This document shows positions 23,626 to 36,331 of a stretch of DNA of 64,000 nucleotides, one piece after another. The stretch's first letter is position 1. The number at the start of each line of letters is the position of its first letter. The DNA is from Bostrychus sinensis (taxonomy: Eukaryota > Chordata > Actinopteri > Gobiiformes > Eleotridae). The notes beneath the pieces were generated by a model. The model was not told the DNA's origin, did no database searches, and saw only the letters and a program-made list of their open reading frames with translations. The stretch lies in NCBI GenBank assembly GCA_020698575.1, contig CM036245.1, forward strand, positions 35,021,148 through 35,085,147. The letters are read 5' to 3'. The translations under genes and the position numbers were made by a program.

Positions 23626-24163
23626 TACCGTATTTTCCGCACTATAGGGCGCTCCGGATTATAAGGCGCACTGTCATTGAATGGTCTATTTTCCAACTTT
23701 TTTCACATATAAAGCACTCCGGACTAAAAGGCGAAACAAAACAGTCAGATAAGTCAGTCAAACTTTATTCAACACGTTCACCATAACTCCCAAACTTGTT
23801 CAGCTGTAACGCGTGAATAAAAAACACAATCTGAGACCGCTAAATCAAACGATAGCATATTCACAATAACTCATAACTGTTCAGTTAACGTTATAACAAA
23901 ATACAACACAATACACTCACTTTTTCAGTTCATTCCTCATCCACAAATCCCTCAAATGCTTCATCTTCAGTGTCCGAGTTAAACAGTTGGGCGATTATGG
24001 CAATATTATGGTGAAGCACAGTATGTATTACTCCGCGATGCTCCTGACTTCGGTAGCCGTAAATAAATTCATATATAAGGCTCCCTGGATTATAAAGCAC
24101 ACTGTCGTTTTTTGAGAAGATTGAAGGCTTTTAAGTGCGCCCTATACTGCAGAAAATACGGTA
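23626..24163 (-). mobile_element. pogo/Tigger-like MITE with transposase tail
   Basis: Inverted ends: TACCGTATTTTCCGCACTAT on the left and, read inward from the right, TACCGTATTTTCTGCAGTAT. TA at both outer ends fits a TA target site. On the minus strand about 23933-23998 reads LFNSDTEDEAFEGFVDEE then stop, an acidic tail like those ending pogo-type transposases. The element sits in the TAG array. Confidence 0.65.
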
Positions 24164-24370
24164 GTAGAAGTAGTATTCAGGCCCCTCACAGTAGTAGTAG
24201 TAGTAGTAGCCAAGTCCTTCGAAGTAGTAGTAGAAGTAGTAGTAGTAGTATAGTAGTAGTGGTAGTAGTCAGGCCCGTCAAAGTAGTAGTAGGAGTACTC
24301 AGGCCTATAGTTGTAGTAGTAGTCAGGTCCATTGACGTAGTAATAGAAGCGCCACAGTAGTATTTTCGGT

Positions 24371-26689
24371 ACACTGTAAAAGGCACACATTGACAGAAGG
24401 CATAAAACCTAATCCATATGTGTTGGCATTGTGAGTTGGATTAAGCTTGGATTATTTTAACGACAACACTAAATCTGTTTTTATGCAGCGACTCGCAGGA
24501 ACAAGGCTCATATCAATGACATTTTCAGAGTTTAAAGTTTCAATTTTAATAGTTTCCTATGAGCAGTAAAAACTTTTGCAATTATGAGCCATAAAGTTTA
24601 TGAGATTCTGTGTGTGCCATTGCAAGATACAAGGAGCCTCTGCATAGCAAGCACTTTATGATGATGAGGGAAAATCTCCATAACATCAATATTGTGGAAG
24701 ATGATTGTAGCGTAGTGTACGTTCTGGCATCATAGAAAGTATCTATTTAGGTGAAAGTGGAAGCAGATGAGACTGTAGGCTAGAATAGTTTCCATTTGAA
24801 GTGTAGCCGTCAGTAGCTGGGTCTGGTCCAAGCGCTGGGCTGAAGAAGTAGAGTTCAGATCGACTTGGCTCCCACCGCAATCATCACTGTCGCAGGGTAC
24901 GCTCTGATTTACGCAGTTCTCCTACGAGACGCGTGAACTCAAGGGCACGGATAAAGAATCAAACCCAGGCTGGATATTTATATGCACATTCTGCTATTGT
25001 AGCTATGTTGTGTACTATTCCAATAACTACAGATAAAGAAAATTTCAAAAGACCTAGATGATAATGGATAATAATAATGGATTGGATTTAGTACTTTTCT
25101 AGACACCAAAGCACTTTACATTAGTCCATGAGATGTTACAATGCAAGGAAGTCACAGTTCAAAGTGATTCACAAGTTTAGGATCACAACACGATTTTCGA
25201 ACTTTCTTTTAATGTGTCTGCTAATCATACTTAAATTGTTTCAATTATCTTATTATTAACAGAAATTAAATACAAATTAGATAATAAAACAAATTACATG
25301 TCAAAGTAACATATTGTATCTATAATGATTCATTAGAGACGCTTTTACAATATTCTACCATCCTCCAAACAAATACAGAAACTATAATAGCAATGCATCT
25401 GATAGAAGCAGAAGCATCATTAATCCACACCTCAAGTAATCACAACCTAAAATAGCTTGGGTCCATTCAAAGCTTGATTAGTATGACTAGTTGTATATTT
25501 TTTAAATCTAATTCAATTTTGCATATGCTCCGAAAACTCCCATCTTAAATATATAAATATCAGAGGGGCTGCAGCAGTCCTTATAAAACTGTTCAGTCTG
25601 AGACGATGTTTATTCTGACACCCGATGGTGACAACAATGAGGATAAGTAGTGTTTCATGCTTAATTTTTTGTTTAAATTTAGGATATTTAATTCCAAATT
25701 TGGCCATAAAATGGCCCAGGGTGTACAAAAATCGGATCTAGAAAAATCTGGGCCAATTTCCCACTGTAAAATACTAATAGACTATGTGCCAATTAATTGA
25801 AATTTGCAGTTTACCTTAAACTCCTAAACCAAGATTACTGTCCGAAACATGCAAACCTGATATTATCTCTGCCTCATTAACCATGAAAGCAACCAAGAAA
25901 CCAACTTGTGTAGCTTTAATTCTTTAATTGATCAAAATGTTTTACTGACCCCAAAAAAATCCTTGGTAAACGACACTGAGGTTCGGGCTCAGTGTTTGGG
26001 AACCACTGACATACAAGATGCATCGAATGAGGTAAGCCCCTAATGTAAACCACTCCCACGGTTTCCCATTTTAATTTGAAATATTTTATGCCTTAGCCTA
26101 AAAGCAATGTAATTAGGCTTATTAAGCCTTAATTTTGGTTAGAGCTTTGCAAACGCTTACATAAAATGTCTTTCGGTATTGCGTAATGACTTTTAATGAG
26201 AATATGGCATGTGAACAGACAACCAGGCACCTTTGGGAGAACAAGTACCATCTGTGGGAATAAAAGCTATCTAATGCTATTGAAATTGTCCTTTTGTAGA
26301 TATAGTATATCTCCACCATCCAAATCTTCTCAAGTTCTTAGGTACAGTATATGCACAGTCACCTTCACTGACCCGTACTTTTGTTTTCTCACCCTTCATA
26401 GCGGAAAGTTGCTCCATTTGAGTCCCAAACACCCAGGCAAATGGTTCACTTTGACCCTTTAACTGAGCACGTTGTGCACAGACAAATGAAGTACACAGCA
26501 GTGAGTGTATAATGGAGAGCGGAGAGGCTCCTTCAGGTCCGGCCTTGACACCCACACAGACAAAACAACACACTCGGACCACTCTGAGGACCGTGTTAAG
26601 GACAATTATTCAGATGGCTCATAGTACTTCAGTACATAGTTTTAATCCATCTGAGCAGGATCCAAAGTTATGTCACTGAAAATCAGTAC
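24371..26689. repeat. No gene seen; one fish repeat
   Basis: A common fish repeat (TTAGTACTTTTCTAGACACC...AAAGCACTTTACATTAGTCC) lies at about 25040-25150. Otherwise non-coding; frames at 26196-26582 lack domains. Confidence 0.5.
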
Positions 26690-27619
26690 CCCCCTAGAGT
26701 TTCACATCATTTGCTTGATTCACATGCAGCATGCTAATTCATGCAAGTTTGACCAGTGTTGTAGCTGAGTCACCAGTTTTCAAATCCAAGTCATGCTCGA
26801 GTCCTCAGTCTTTAAAACAGATTGACTGATATATTGGTATAGTGCATTTTTTAGACAATTGGCCAATTCTTGCATTTACATGCCAATTTTTGGTCAGGCA
26901 CATGTTTGGGCAACCACATGACTGAAGGATCACTGCAGTTCAGAGGAAACATCCAAAATTGTTTATGTCTCTATTTCATAAAGTTAAAATAATAGGCCCT
27001 ACATATTGCCCCCCCCCCCCCCCCCCAAAAAATAAATAAATAAATAAATAAAAAAATTGGCAGTGTTTCTCGGCCATTGGCTGAGTTTCACGTAATTTGC
27101 TTGATTCGTATGCAACCTCTTAATTCATGCAAGACTGGCCAGTGTTGTAGCTGAGTCACCATTTTTGAGGCCAAGTCACACTCGAGTCCTCAGTCTTTGA
27201 TAGAGGTCGACCAATATATTGGTATATTGCATTTTTTTTAAACATCCAAAAGCGCTTATCTCTCTACTTCATAAAATTAAATTTGCCTACATATCATTCA
27301 CAAATAAAAATGAAAAATGTCAGTGTTTATTGGCCACCGACTGCTCTGAATTTTCAAAATCGCTATCAGCATCAGCCATAGAAAATCCCATATCAATCAA
27401 ATTCTAGTGTTTGAGTTCACTAAGGACTGGTCCAGATTCAGGCGATTCATTAGCAATTTAAGTGGGGATCTGAGTCCAAGTCTGAGTCACCAGAAAAATC
27501 ACAAAGTCGAGATCCAAGAACTTGTGCGTCCAAGTCCAGTCAGAGTCCAGACCAAATAAATTCAAGTCAAGTCCAAGCTGAACTAAAGGCAAGTCCGATT
27601 TGTGTAAGTGGCTGTACTG
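26690..27619. repeat. Tandemly duplicated repeat block with MITE and poly-C
   Basis: The segment at 26696-26880 recurs at 27085-27240, sharing GTTGTAGCTGAGTCACCA and CTCGAGTCCTCAGTCTTT. Between them lie a C run (27009-27026) and an (AAAT)n run. 27199-27405 is a MITE-like repeat with TAGAGGTCGACCAATATATT at the left and ATATCAATCAAATTCTAG at the right. The end (27460-27600) is an AAGTCCAAGTC-type low-complexity repeat. Confidence 0.6.
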
Positions 27620-28476
27620 ACATATTGGTTGAGATACTAGTTTTATATAACTTCAGATTTTCTCAGACTTAAATATAGAGCAGCACTGTCTGTATTTTTC
27701 TAGCATTAAAAGCATACTAGAAATAAGTGTATCTTGCAAATGGCCAGAGTCTTAAGGCTCATTTATGCTCCCATTTCATAGGTAAACAGATCTGTCCTTC
27801 CAAGCATTGTTATTGTGACAGCATTTATGCTTCCAGCTGTTTTCTATGTCAGCATGTGTGTTATGTTAAACAACCAGTATGGGGCGATCACTGACAGTCA
27901 AGGATTTTATCAAGATGGAAGAAAAAGAGCAACAACTACAACAAACATGCTGGTGCTGACGGAGGTTTTTACACTGCATTTTTTTAAAAAACAGCCTAGA
28001 AAATGAGGCAAAAAATAGCAGAGGCCTGTTCAAGTTGAATAAACTGTGACTAACTTTCTCTACTCACTCCTTAGTTCAACTGTTTCTTCTGCTGTGACTG
28101 TTGAGCTGTGTTCACTATCTCCAACGGTCAATGCATGTACTGCTCCGTTGTCTTTTCTTAATACCAGGTCATAGTGTGAGATGCAGAATTAAAACATTGA
28201 CATTTAATTTATAATAGGCCCATTTCATTTTGAATCCCTGGTATTACAGGTCTGTAAACCAATAAAAAGCCACAACAAAGAGTCTTATATATCAAACAGT
28301 AGCTGCTGTTGTTTTACCAACTATCATAATAGCAGTGATTTTGTATTGGGCCACAGTCACACCACTTTCACCTGTGATCTGCTCCAGAGAACCCTGTGTC
28401 TGTCAGTGTGTTCTGACCTTTTCACATGCATTCATACTGTGGCAAATACAAACGAGTCTGTTAATATTAACACATA
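27620..28476. other. No gene seen
   Basis: The text near 27750-27850 (AAGGCTCATTTATGCTCCC) looks like one end of a fish DNA transposon. The rest is anonymous. Confidence 0.4.
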
Positions 28477-29616
28477 GGGCCATACATAGATGATCTTGGC
28501 AGAGGCAGTGGCGTAGATGGAGGTACGTTAGGGGGTGGGTCCAGGTCAATCTTGTCCCTACTTAAATGGCGTAGATGTTGATCTGAAGAGGCTGTACTTG
28601 GGCTGGGAAAAAGTTCAAAGAGGCCGTGCTTCAGTGTGAGAGGCTCTGAACCAATCAGAGCTCTCTCACAGTGCCACTCACAGCACAAGAAGAGAGGATC
28701 AGTAATATGAGAATCAAAACATTTATGTAGCATTTTATAGACTTCGTGGAGCATTTATTAATAATAAATTAATAATAATAGCTATGATGATTATTTTTAT
28801 TTGCAGTCCTGGGGCATTTACAGTGAGGAATCACAAAATAAGTCAGCTGTGATTTACAGCAAGCAAAAGAACTGTGCCATTTTAGTTTGTCTCTCTCTCA
28901 TCCAAGGACTGTGTGATTAATTATTGCGTCTTAGTGAGCGTGAACTGTACCGCAGGCTAGAACAGTGCAGCGGGACTTAGCTCCACAGACTTTTTCTGTT
29001 GGATTTACGCTACATTTGTGAACTTGGCCAGATGGGAAAGGTGAGAGGGAGGAGCTGTGCAGGAGACCTCGAGTTGAAGCGCTGCTGCTGCTTAAAGAAA
29101 TGCGTACAGGAGACGCTTTTATGCACAGAAAAGAGCAGCCACTGGTGAGTTTCATATTGTATCCACAGGTAGCCCAGAGGCAGGTGCCATATTAAGTCCT
29201 TTCAACTGTTATATATTGAAAATGAATATGTTCATGAGGTGATGCACAGCAAGTTGTATCTATGATTTGTGTAGATTGTAAACAGGTCTCTGTCACATGG
29301 ACTGCTCCATGCGCAGAATATAAATGAATAAAAGCGGTGGAAATGATGTGACATTTCTGTCCAAGTGCGTAGTAGTAATGTGAGTATGTCTGCACGTGCA
29401 GTCCAGATACAAGAAACTGCTTTAGTGACAGCAGTTTCCCTGCCCCACACCGCGCCCTGGTGTTAGATCAGGCCGCCTCTTGTTCAGACCGACACACCTC
29501 ATGTTCAGACCACCACGCCCCATGGTCTTAGCAGAGATGTAAACATAGATGGGCTGCACAACATAGCAAATTTCCACCGTCACCGCCACGCCAATGCCAT
29601 GCGGAAAATAGGGCCC
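28477..29616. mobile_element. Possible DNA transposon remnant
   Basis: The left edge AGGGCCATACATAGATG and the right edge, read inward as AGGGCCCTATTTTCCGCATG, suggest inverted termini of a fish DNA element; the right-hand text (GGGGCGTGGTGGTCTGAAC) is familiar from fish repeats. No transposase is seen. The boundaries are tentative. Confidence 0.35.
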
Positions 29617-30839
29617 TGAAACTCACCACCAGGTCTGAGTTGAAACATGAAGTTATGCACAAAGAAGAAAATTTAAATATTAACCAACAACAGTAGAGTA
29701 AATTAGTCTGCTTTCTAGTGTTTTTTTTTTTTTTTGTTTGTTTTTTTTTTTTTTCATAAGCTGCATTTTGAACAATATAATTTTGAGGAATTATGACTGG
29801 ATGTTTCTATGGTTCTTTGGTAGGTTGTGATTAGCTGACAGTGACAGAAAAGCAATAGGGTATAGAGGTGAAAAAAAATCTGTCTTCCTGGGTGAATGTC
29901 TGCTGCAGCTCCATTAGTGGACACTTGCTGCATCTATACAACTTACCCAGACAAAGGTTGGACTCTGAGCATGCTCCAGGCAGTGAAATACCATATAAAA
30001 AAATCATTCCAGAACCCAACCCGGATTTTCACTGCATGTGTATCCGCTGCACTGCGGGCTACCGCCAAATGACGGCACAGACTCTCGCCCACTGGATCCG
30101 TCTCCACTCCGCTGCGCCGGGCTGCAAAGCCCTAAGCAGCTCAGGAAGAGCATGCGCGAGTATGAGCTTGTGCCATAAAAGCCATTAATAAAGTCCAAAT
30201 CAACTATTTATTTAGTAGCAGAAGGACAGAAAACAACAGTTTAATATGAGATCACTTTGGAGTTCACTGCACTTTTCATTTCACGGGGGTTTCCTCTCTA
30301 ACGGGGCAGTAGCTGGGCACAATAGTGCAATAAATATTAAATTGTGTCTGACTTTGTTTCTGTAGTAAGTAAACAGCCTACTAAGATGGACTATCTAAAA
30401 GATAATATGAGAATTAATTATTAAATATAAATATTATAATCAAAAACATTTGTACGGAGTTACATTACTTTCAGATCTGGATGTTGTACATGAACAGTTT
30501 CTGGTTTGGTGCGATCTGAGCTGCGGAGGTTGATCTGAATGAAGTCCACCATTGAATGGCGTCGAACAAAATAGACTGACTACATATCTCCAACGCAGAG
30601 CAGAGCACGGCCGGACCGGTGCCACAGAGCTGCAGAGGCTGTGGAAACATTCTTGTTCACTACAACAGTTGTGTGTTTACTGTATAGTGTGTGGCGCAGT
30701 GGAAATTGGGGGCTAGGCACCCTTTTCTTTGAAAATTAAAATTTCTCTCTCAAACATCATCAGCAATGAAGCAAGTGATGTTACATTTCCCCTCTACATT
30801 TTGAATAAAGAATGCTTTCTCCTGGTAAGATTTTGGGTT
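29617..30839. other. No gene seen; poly-T
   Basis: It includes an interrupted T run at 29720-29753. A GC-richer patch at 30010-30170 is open in both strands but unrecognised. Confidence 0.5.
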
Positions 30840-30905
30840 GATCTATCCAAAGTGGGTAGCATGCCCACCTTGCAATCAAAAGGTCCTAAGTTCAAAGACA
30901 GCAGT
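30840..30905 (+). repeat. tRNA-like SINE remnant
   Basis: GTGGGTAGCATGCCCACCTT then GCAATCAAAAGGTCCTAAGT TCAA resembles an A box and degraded B box. Related to 36270-36331. Confidence 0.4.
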
Positions 30906-32129
30906 AGGATTAGTAGAAAAGGTAGTTGTCATCAAAAAATATTTCAAAAGGACTTATGTAAAGCTTACATTCAAACATTTTCTTTACTAATTTTACCTAT
31001 TTCTACTTTTAATTTAGTAAAACAATTTTTGAATGATGTTAACATGAGTACAGATTTTGAGTACTTTTTCCCCCTCTCAGCATGGCCATACTAACCACCA
31101 CCTCACTTTTCACAACTACAAAATGAATTTCGTTGACTTGGGGAAAGATCTGCTTCCTCCTACTTTGCTGTACGAATATTATGTCTACCATTTAAAAAGT
31201 ACTTTTATACCTGGCTTTCTTTGTGAAAAGAAATTCTCATCGTTTGATTTAATTAGATTTAGACCCAACAAAGCCCTATTTCCTAGAAGTCGATAAAAAG
31301 AAAAAACACATAAGAGCCATGTCTACATTTGTCGCTTCGGCTGAGGCAAAATGGCAGCTCACTATAATGTGTGAAAGACCAATTGATTTTTTTCTTCACT
31401 CCAAGCTTTTGTGGCATGAAATAAAAAGAGCCGTTCGTGACACTAAGAGAAGTTTAAGAGGTTTAGATGTGAAGGGAACAGACACCTTTGTGCCAACACT
31501 ACCTTTCAGTGTTTCTCACAGCTCCTCATTTAGTGTCAAGGATAGTGTGAGTAAAAAATGGCTGACACATAAGCAGTACCATATGTTTTTGAGTCACCGT
31601 AATAAATCCTTAGGGTGGTTGTCTGTTTGATATAAACATCATCATTATAAATTATATTCACCCCTTTGGCTCGAGTGTGTCCTCACAGAGCACCTTTCTC
31701 ACAGCAGTGGCGTATGCAGTTATGAGAATATGTATCGACACGGATGAGCTCACAACTCGAATCTCACAGCTTTATTCTTTTAAAATATAGAGTTATACAA
31801 TTGAACTAGTAATATGTAATTTATACAGGTATTAATATTATTATTTAGGATTTAATGGAACGTTCAGCTCATATAAGAAGCTTTGGCCAGTCAGGAGTTA
31901 GGGACGCTCACATACTGTTGGACTACCCAGCTTGTTGACATTAAATCAATGGCTGTGAAATGAAGCAAGTTCATTATTTAAACATTTTATTGCTATATTG
32001 CACTTGAATTTGTTGCAAGAAATGCCCAATTAATTTGATAGGAAAATGTTTCATTTACTTGTACCTTGCTCCCAGCAGCTCCTTGCTGTTTGGGACAGTA
32101 TAAAGAAATAAAAAGTAAAGTATGCCTCT
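30906..32129. other. No gene recognised
   Basis: Two plus-strand open frames (31057-31296, 31319-31630) are of moderate length but show no recognisable domain or exon borders. Otherwise AT-rich. Confidence 0.45.
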
Positions 32130-32225
32130 TCCCTTTATTCACTCTCACATTCATTCATTATGTGCAATTTAGATCACCAATTCACCTAACATGAAGAGAA
32201 GAAGCTGGAGTACTCGGAGCAGTGG
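32130..32225 (+). repeat. L2-type tail fragment
   Basis: TGTGCAATTTAGATCACC, then TTCACCTAACATG, then CTGGAGTACTCGGAG follows the standard order of the L2-derived fish repeat. Confidence 0.55.
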
Positions 32226-33429
32226 TTTCGCTATAGATAATTAGTATATGTCATTTTGATAGACGGGGTAAAAAAATTCCATCATGGGCATGGGTCATTA
32301 TATACGTGTATATCATTAGAATTAATAATTAATGATCACGATACAATCGTATTAATAAAACCACTAAATATGTAAATGCTACAACATTTGAACAATACTT
32401 TAACCCCTGATTTGTTCTTATAATTAATGAGTGTGTCCTGAAACCTCTAAAACACATTATTGCACACTCAAGTCAGCTAGCAGCGGAGAGAGCTGCTCTT
32501 CCCCTGACTCAGCCTTGTGAGCACTGAATATGCCCAAATACAAACTTTATACACTATTTCCTCTAACTTAAGAGCTCTGTTGCAGCTTAGAGCCATAGCG
32601 GTGTGTGTATTTGCAAAAGTGTGTGAAGCTACAATTAATATGATACTCTTCAAGTTAATAGCGATGTGTTTGCTTATAGCCAGGAGCCGGTAAAACTGTT
32701 GAAACATAGAAGTGAGAACTAATGCACTGAGGATCACATGATGAGAGCCAGGAGTAAGGTTGCTGTACTTGCAGTGACCACCTTATTGTCAATACAACTG
32801 CATGAAGGGCACAAGCGACAGCACACCCGCAATTTTGCATTTTAGTAAGGAAGTATGAGATACACAGTTTTCATGTTTACACACAGAAATGCAATCAGAA
32901 ACGTTGGGATGAGAGAAAGGAGGTTGATAATGCACAATGACAAAGGAAAAGGCTACTGCACAAGCTGCGCTGCCTTCAATAGCTAAAATGAAAACTTAGA
33001 GTCATATTGAGGCTAACTGCTTCCCAACCAGAGAGCCCATAAACTCGAAGGTCAGTCAGCTCACCTGGTGATGCAACAAGTGATCATGTAAGGTTTCAGC
33101 TCACTCAAGTCGCCAGCAGGCACATGTGCGTTTGTTCCACAAGCGCTGCATCAGAGAGTTTAGTGCAGTAGGGAACATTGCTAGCCTCCTAGCTCAACTT
33201 TCAAACCCTGATGTACAGAGAACATGAGATTTTATAATGAGCTACAAGGACGCTGTCACACATTTACCTTGCTGGATTGTCATGGAAATTGTGAGTTCAC
33301 AGATTCACAAAATCCATCTTGTTAGGCTCCCGCTGATACGTTTGTGTCCGAACATGTGACGGCCAGGCCAATGGTGTGGCAGTATTGCTGTGAGCGGGTG
33401 GGTTTTAGGTTTGCTGACAACAACAAGCA
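32226..33429. other. No gene seen
   Basis: Non-coding. Overlapping minus-strand frames near 32477-32840 show no domain. Confidence 0.5.
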
Positions 33430-33840
33430 CTTCGTTTGGAGTGGGAATGTGGGTGCTTTTATGTCGGGAGAATTAAGCGCAAATTTTGTGAGAGACTAGC
33501 TGAGCATAAATATGCAATAAGAATGGAGAACATGATCTACCCAATAGCATTACAAAGAAAAGATACATGGTAGCCCCAGCACTCTAAAAGCTTTTGTTAT
33601 TGAAATTCTACCACTTAAACAACGACTTAAACAATTTTTAAAACGAGAAACCTATTGGATTCATACATTAAAAGCCACCTGTTATCCAGGCCTTAGATTG
33701 ATTTTTCTCCTTTTTTGTAATCTGCTATTCCTCTTTTATGTAACAAAAATGGACTATAACATGTTGGGTGAATGCACCATTATATCATACTTTGCCACAC
33801 TTGTTACCATTTGTAAATGTTTCAAGGTCTTTGAGTGATT
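33430..33840 (+). pseudogene. Penelope-like element GIY-YIG nuclease fragment
   Basis: In the plus strand, 33441-33553 reads LEWECGCFYVGRIKRKF then CERLAEHKYAIRMENMIYPI, ending at a TAG. This is the nuclease domain of the same PLE family as at 2.6 and 6.7 kb (LECECG-FYIGHTK-KFKERLAEHKY). PLE nucleases nick target DNA for target-primed reverse transcription; 'FYVG' takes the YIG position and CERLAEH keeps the active-site arginine. Beyond the stop the text continues in the family pattern (KRETYWIHTLKA) after a frame change. It is 5' truncated, with no reverse transcriptase nearby, and more diverged than the copies at 2-7 kb. Confidence 0.75.
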
Positions 33841-34004
33841 TTTAGAGTTGGTTGTATGTGACAATACTTCACACTGCATGAGAGCTGCCATTTGTATGTA
33901 GCTTGCATCCGATTTGTTCTATTGTCACGATTTTCATCTGTAATATTGATGTCTACATTGATTAACCTTTGTTCATGCTTTTTTGATATGTGCCTCATTT
34001 TCCT

Positions 34005-34260
34005 CTGTAGAGCTCCCCCTACATTTTGGAGTAAAGCACTATTGTAAATACTCACAAGTCCATTTGACTGCAATTGTGATTCCTCGCTTGGGTTTACTTT
34101 TGTTTTCCCCTCCTCGTATCTGTACAAAGTTGTTTTTTTGGGCTGCTCTACCACGATAAAGATCAAGAAACAATACCATTGCTAGCTTGTGCCACTTTCT
34201 CACGAGACACAAGATTTCTATGACACTGGGTCGGAGGTGCTCACTGTTGCAAGTGTCACT
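34005..34260. repeat. Dispersed repeat A, copy 2
   Basis: It shares AGCTCCCCCTACATTT, CGGAGTAAAGCA-like text, CCTCCTCGTATCTGTACAAA and GACACTGGGTCGG with 12800-13075. Unclassified. Confidence 0.55.
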
Positions 34261-35989
34261 TTCGGTCCAGAGACACCAGAGGGAGATGCTGGACGCTTCA
34301 TTTAGCCCATAAAAACTCATTTCGAGTAGGAAATGACTAGAACCTCCTCTGTTCCTATAGACTGCTAATTTGAGCCCAGCAAATAATACAGACTGCCAGA
34401 AATAAAGAGAAAATATCCATTCCAGCACTGGCTACAACACAGCATTACCACCAACACAGCAGACAAGCTGGAAATTTATGGTAAACTCTAAACGTTCCCT
34501 CTTGACATAAGGTCTTTTGCTTCCATGAACTGTTTCAAAATCAGAAAAGGTCACTATAAAATTATTAGAGGTTAGGGTTTGATTGACATAAACATTTAGT
34601 TACACTGAGTACAAGGCCAAACCTACTCATTCATTTGGTTGACTACCTCTTCAAAGTAATGAATCCATTTTTCTCTATAACACCCAAATCTTGAATACAA
34701 ATTGCCTCAGAGTCCTTTTGATACCGGAGTGAATCTTGTCAAGTGCTTCATTAACACGCAGATTGTCTTCATCTCTTTAATCAGCTAATCCACTCCAAAT
34801 AAAGTCTTTGTTCTGAAGGACTGTCTCTGCCTGGGAATCCAGCCAGCTGTTCACATCTAAAGCCTGTCCAACACACAGTGATTTACACACGCATTTACTA
34901 TAATATTCTGTGCACATGTTACATGGCGAACAATCATAAATAGATCAACAGGTCAGCTGACTGCAAATCAAAACCTAATGGTTTTTCAGATGCATACCAG
35001 CCAGTGTCTACCAAAGTCAAACATGTGCTTTTTTAATATATGATGAGAGATATGAAGATGACTCATGCCCTCCTCTGGTTTTTGGACTTATGGCTGTCAG
35101 CATATGTTTTCATAAGGCAAAATTTATAGGCCTGGGATGATAGTGCTGGAAGGTACTGATATCTTTTAAAGCAGGTGCTGAGTGCTGAGTTCCTCACTTC
35201 TAACAGTCGGACTTTATTGTTGTTTTATCGGACTAAAGCTGTCTGAAGAGCTTATTGATGTGTTATTATGAATCTGTGTTTTCTGAGAAGACATTACGAG
35301 ATTTGTGTCTGTGTATCTGTGAACGCAGCAGGTGAAGGTGAACTGTTTTTGGGGAGAATTCTTTCACAATATTTGTCTGTAAACTTATTCCAGCTGTGTT
35401 TATATCAGGTGGGTTTATCTCGTCATATTTCTATGATTCATGGATGTATGCAATTGGCGTTGGGTCAACTATTTTTGTAGATATAGGTTCGCAGAGAAAC
35501 TAGAATCTTTTGTTATGCATAATCAACTTTGGCCCAAAGATGGAAGAAGTACTCGCAATCCCTTCTGAAGTAAAATTATTATAATTTTAAAGGATAAATT
35601 ATGCTTTTATTTATATTTTTAAACTAATCTTGGTCACCTCTAGACAGCATTACACATTTTCAACCTTTTAAAATATTATCTGACTAAAAAGAAAGCTTTT
35701 CCAATAATCACTTTGTTACTGCCATAAAAAAACAGGTGAAAAGACCAGCAGAATGCAGCTCTGTTGTGGTATTTTGAACTGAAATAGAGAAAAAAAAAGC
35801 TTTTTAATTGCTTAAATGTTTTGTAGGATGCCACATTACTTCAAAATTTAAAAAAAAAAAAAAAAAAAAGCTGTGAGGAAACCATGGAAATCAAGCTCTT
35901 TTTTTGGATAAATGAGCTTGTTGTTGGGTTAGTGCTTCCTGGATTGGGTGGGAGTTTTTTGGAGAGGTGGATGTTCATGGAACCAAGTG
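34261..35989. other. No gene seen
   Basis: It includes an A run at about 35850-35869. The stretch 34700-34870 is repeat-free and of balanced composition, but has no coding signal. Confidence 0.5.
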
Positions 35990-36250
35990 CTCAGAGGAGA
36001 AGGTCAACCAATATGGGTTCTTCTAAGGCCAATGCTGATCTTTAAAACTTGCCGATAAACACTGCCGATATGTAGGGACGACTTTCTTCATTTTATGAAA
36101 GAAATTAATATAATATATCTTCTCCAAGGCCTCAAAGACAGTGCCAGGGAATACAGAATTCCTGAAACAGGCTTGTATGAAATAAAAAACAACTCCAGGT
36201 ATGTTTTTGATGAAGAAATAACATGTATTACACAATTACTACTTGAGTTA
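35990..36250. repeat. MITE fragments
   Basis: The left part (GAGAAGGTCAACCAATATGG...) matches the 'gaggtcgaccgatat' fish repeat also seen at 27199-27405. The right part (ACTCCAGGTATGTTTTTGATG) matches the inner end of the TTAA-flanked element at 13743-14232. Confidence 0.45.
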
Positions 36251-36269
36251 AAGTAGCAAATAATGTAAA

Positions 36270-36331
36270 CAGTGCAGAACAAAACCTGACTCAAACCTTG
36301 GACCCTCTGATTGCAAGGTGAGCGTCAAAAA
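36270..36331 (-). repeat. tRNA-like SINE remnant
   Basis: The reverse complement reads GCTCACCTTGCAATCAGAGG followed by TCCAAGGTTTGAGTC, like the anticodon side and B box of a tRNA-derived SINE. A plus-strand relative is at 30840-30905. Confidence 0.45.

Larger units (their letters stand above)
22380..24370. repeat. Degenerate (TAG)n trinucleotide array with insertions
   Basis: Runs of TAG/GTA repeats occur at 22385-22645, 22795-22860, 23475-23625 and 24160-24362. They are separated by an L2-type tail, a LINE fragment and a pogo-like MITE. A higher-order unit of the type GTAGTAGTAGTCAGGCCCGTC AAA recurs several times. Low-complexity serine, valine or threonine frames are artefacts. Confidence 0.8.

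Noticed and set aside
27815..28006. Open frame beginning with a hydrophobic, signal-peptide-like segment
   Set aside because: Short, lies in repeat-like sequence and has no further support.
30840..30905. Possible true tRNA gene
   Set aside because: A/B-box-like text is degraded and a cloverleaf cannot be drawn; more likely a SINE head.
31057..31630. Two adjacent plus-strand frames of about 80-100 codons
   Set aside because: No domain, no clear splice borders and no resemblance to known proteins; they could be remnants of an unknown repeat.
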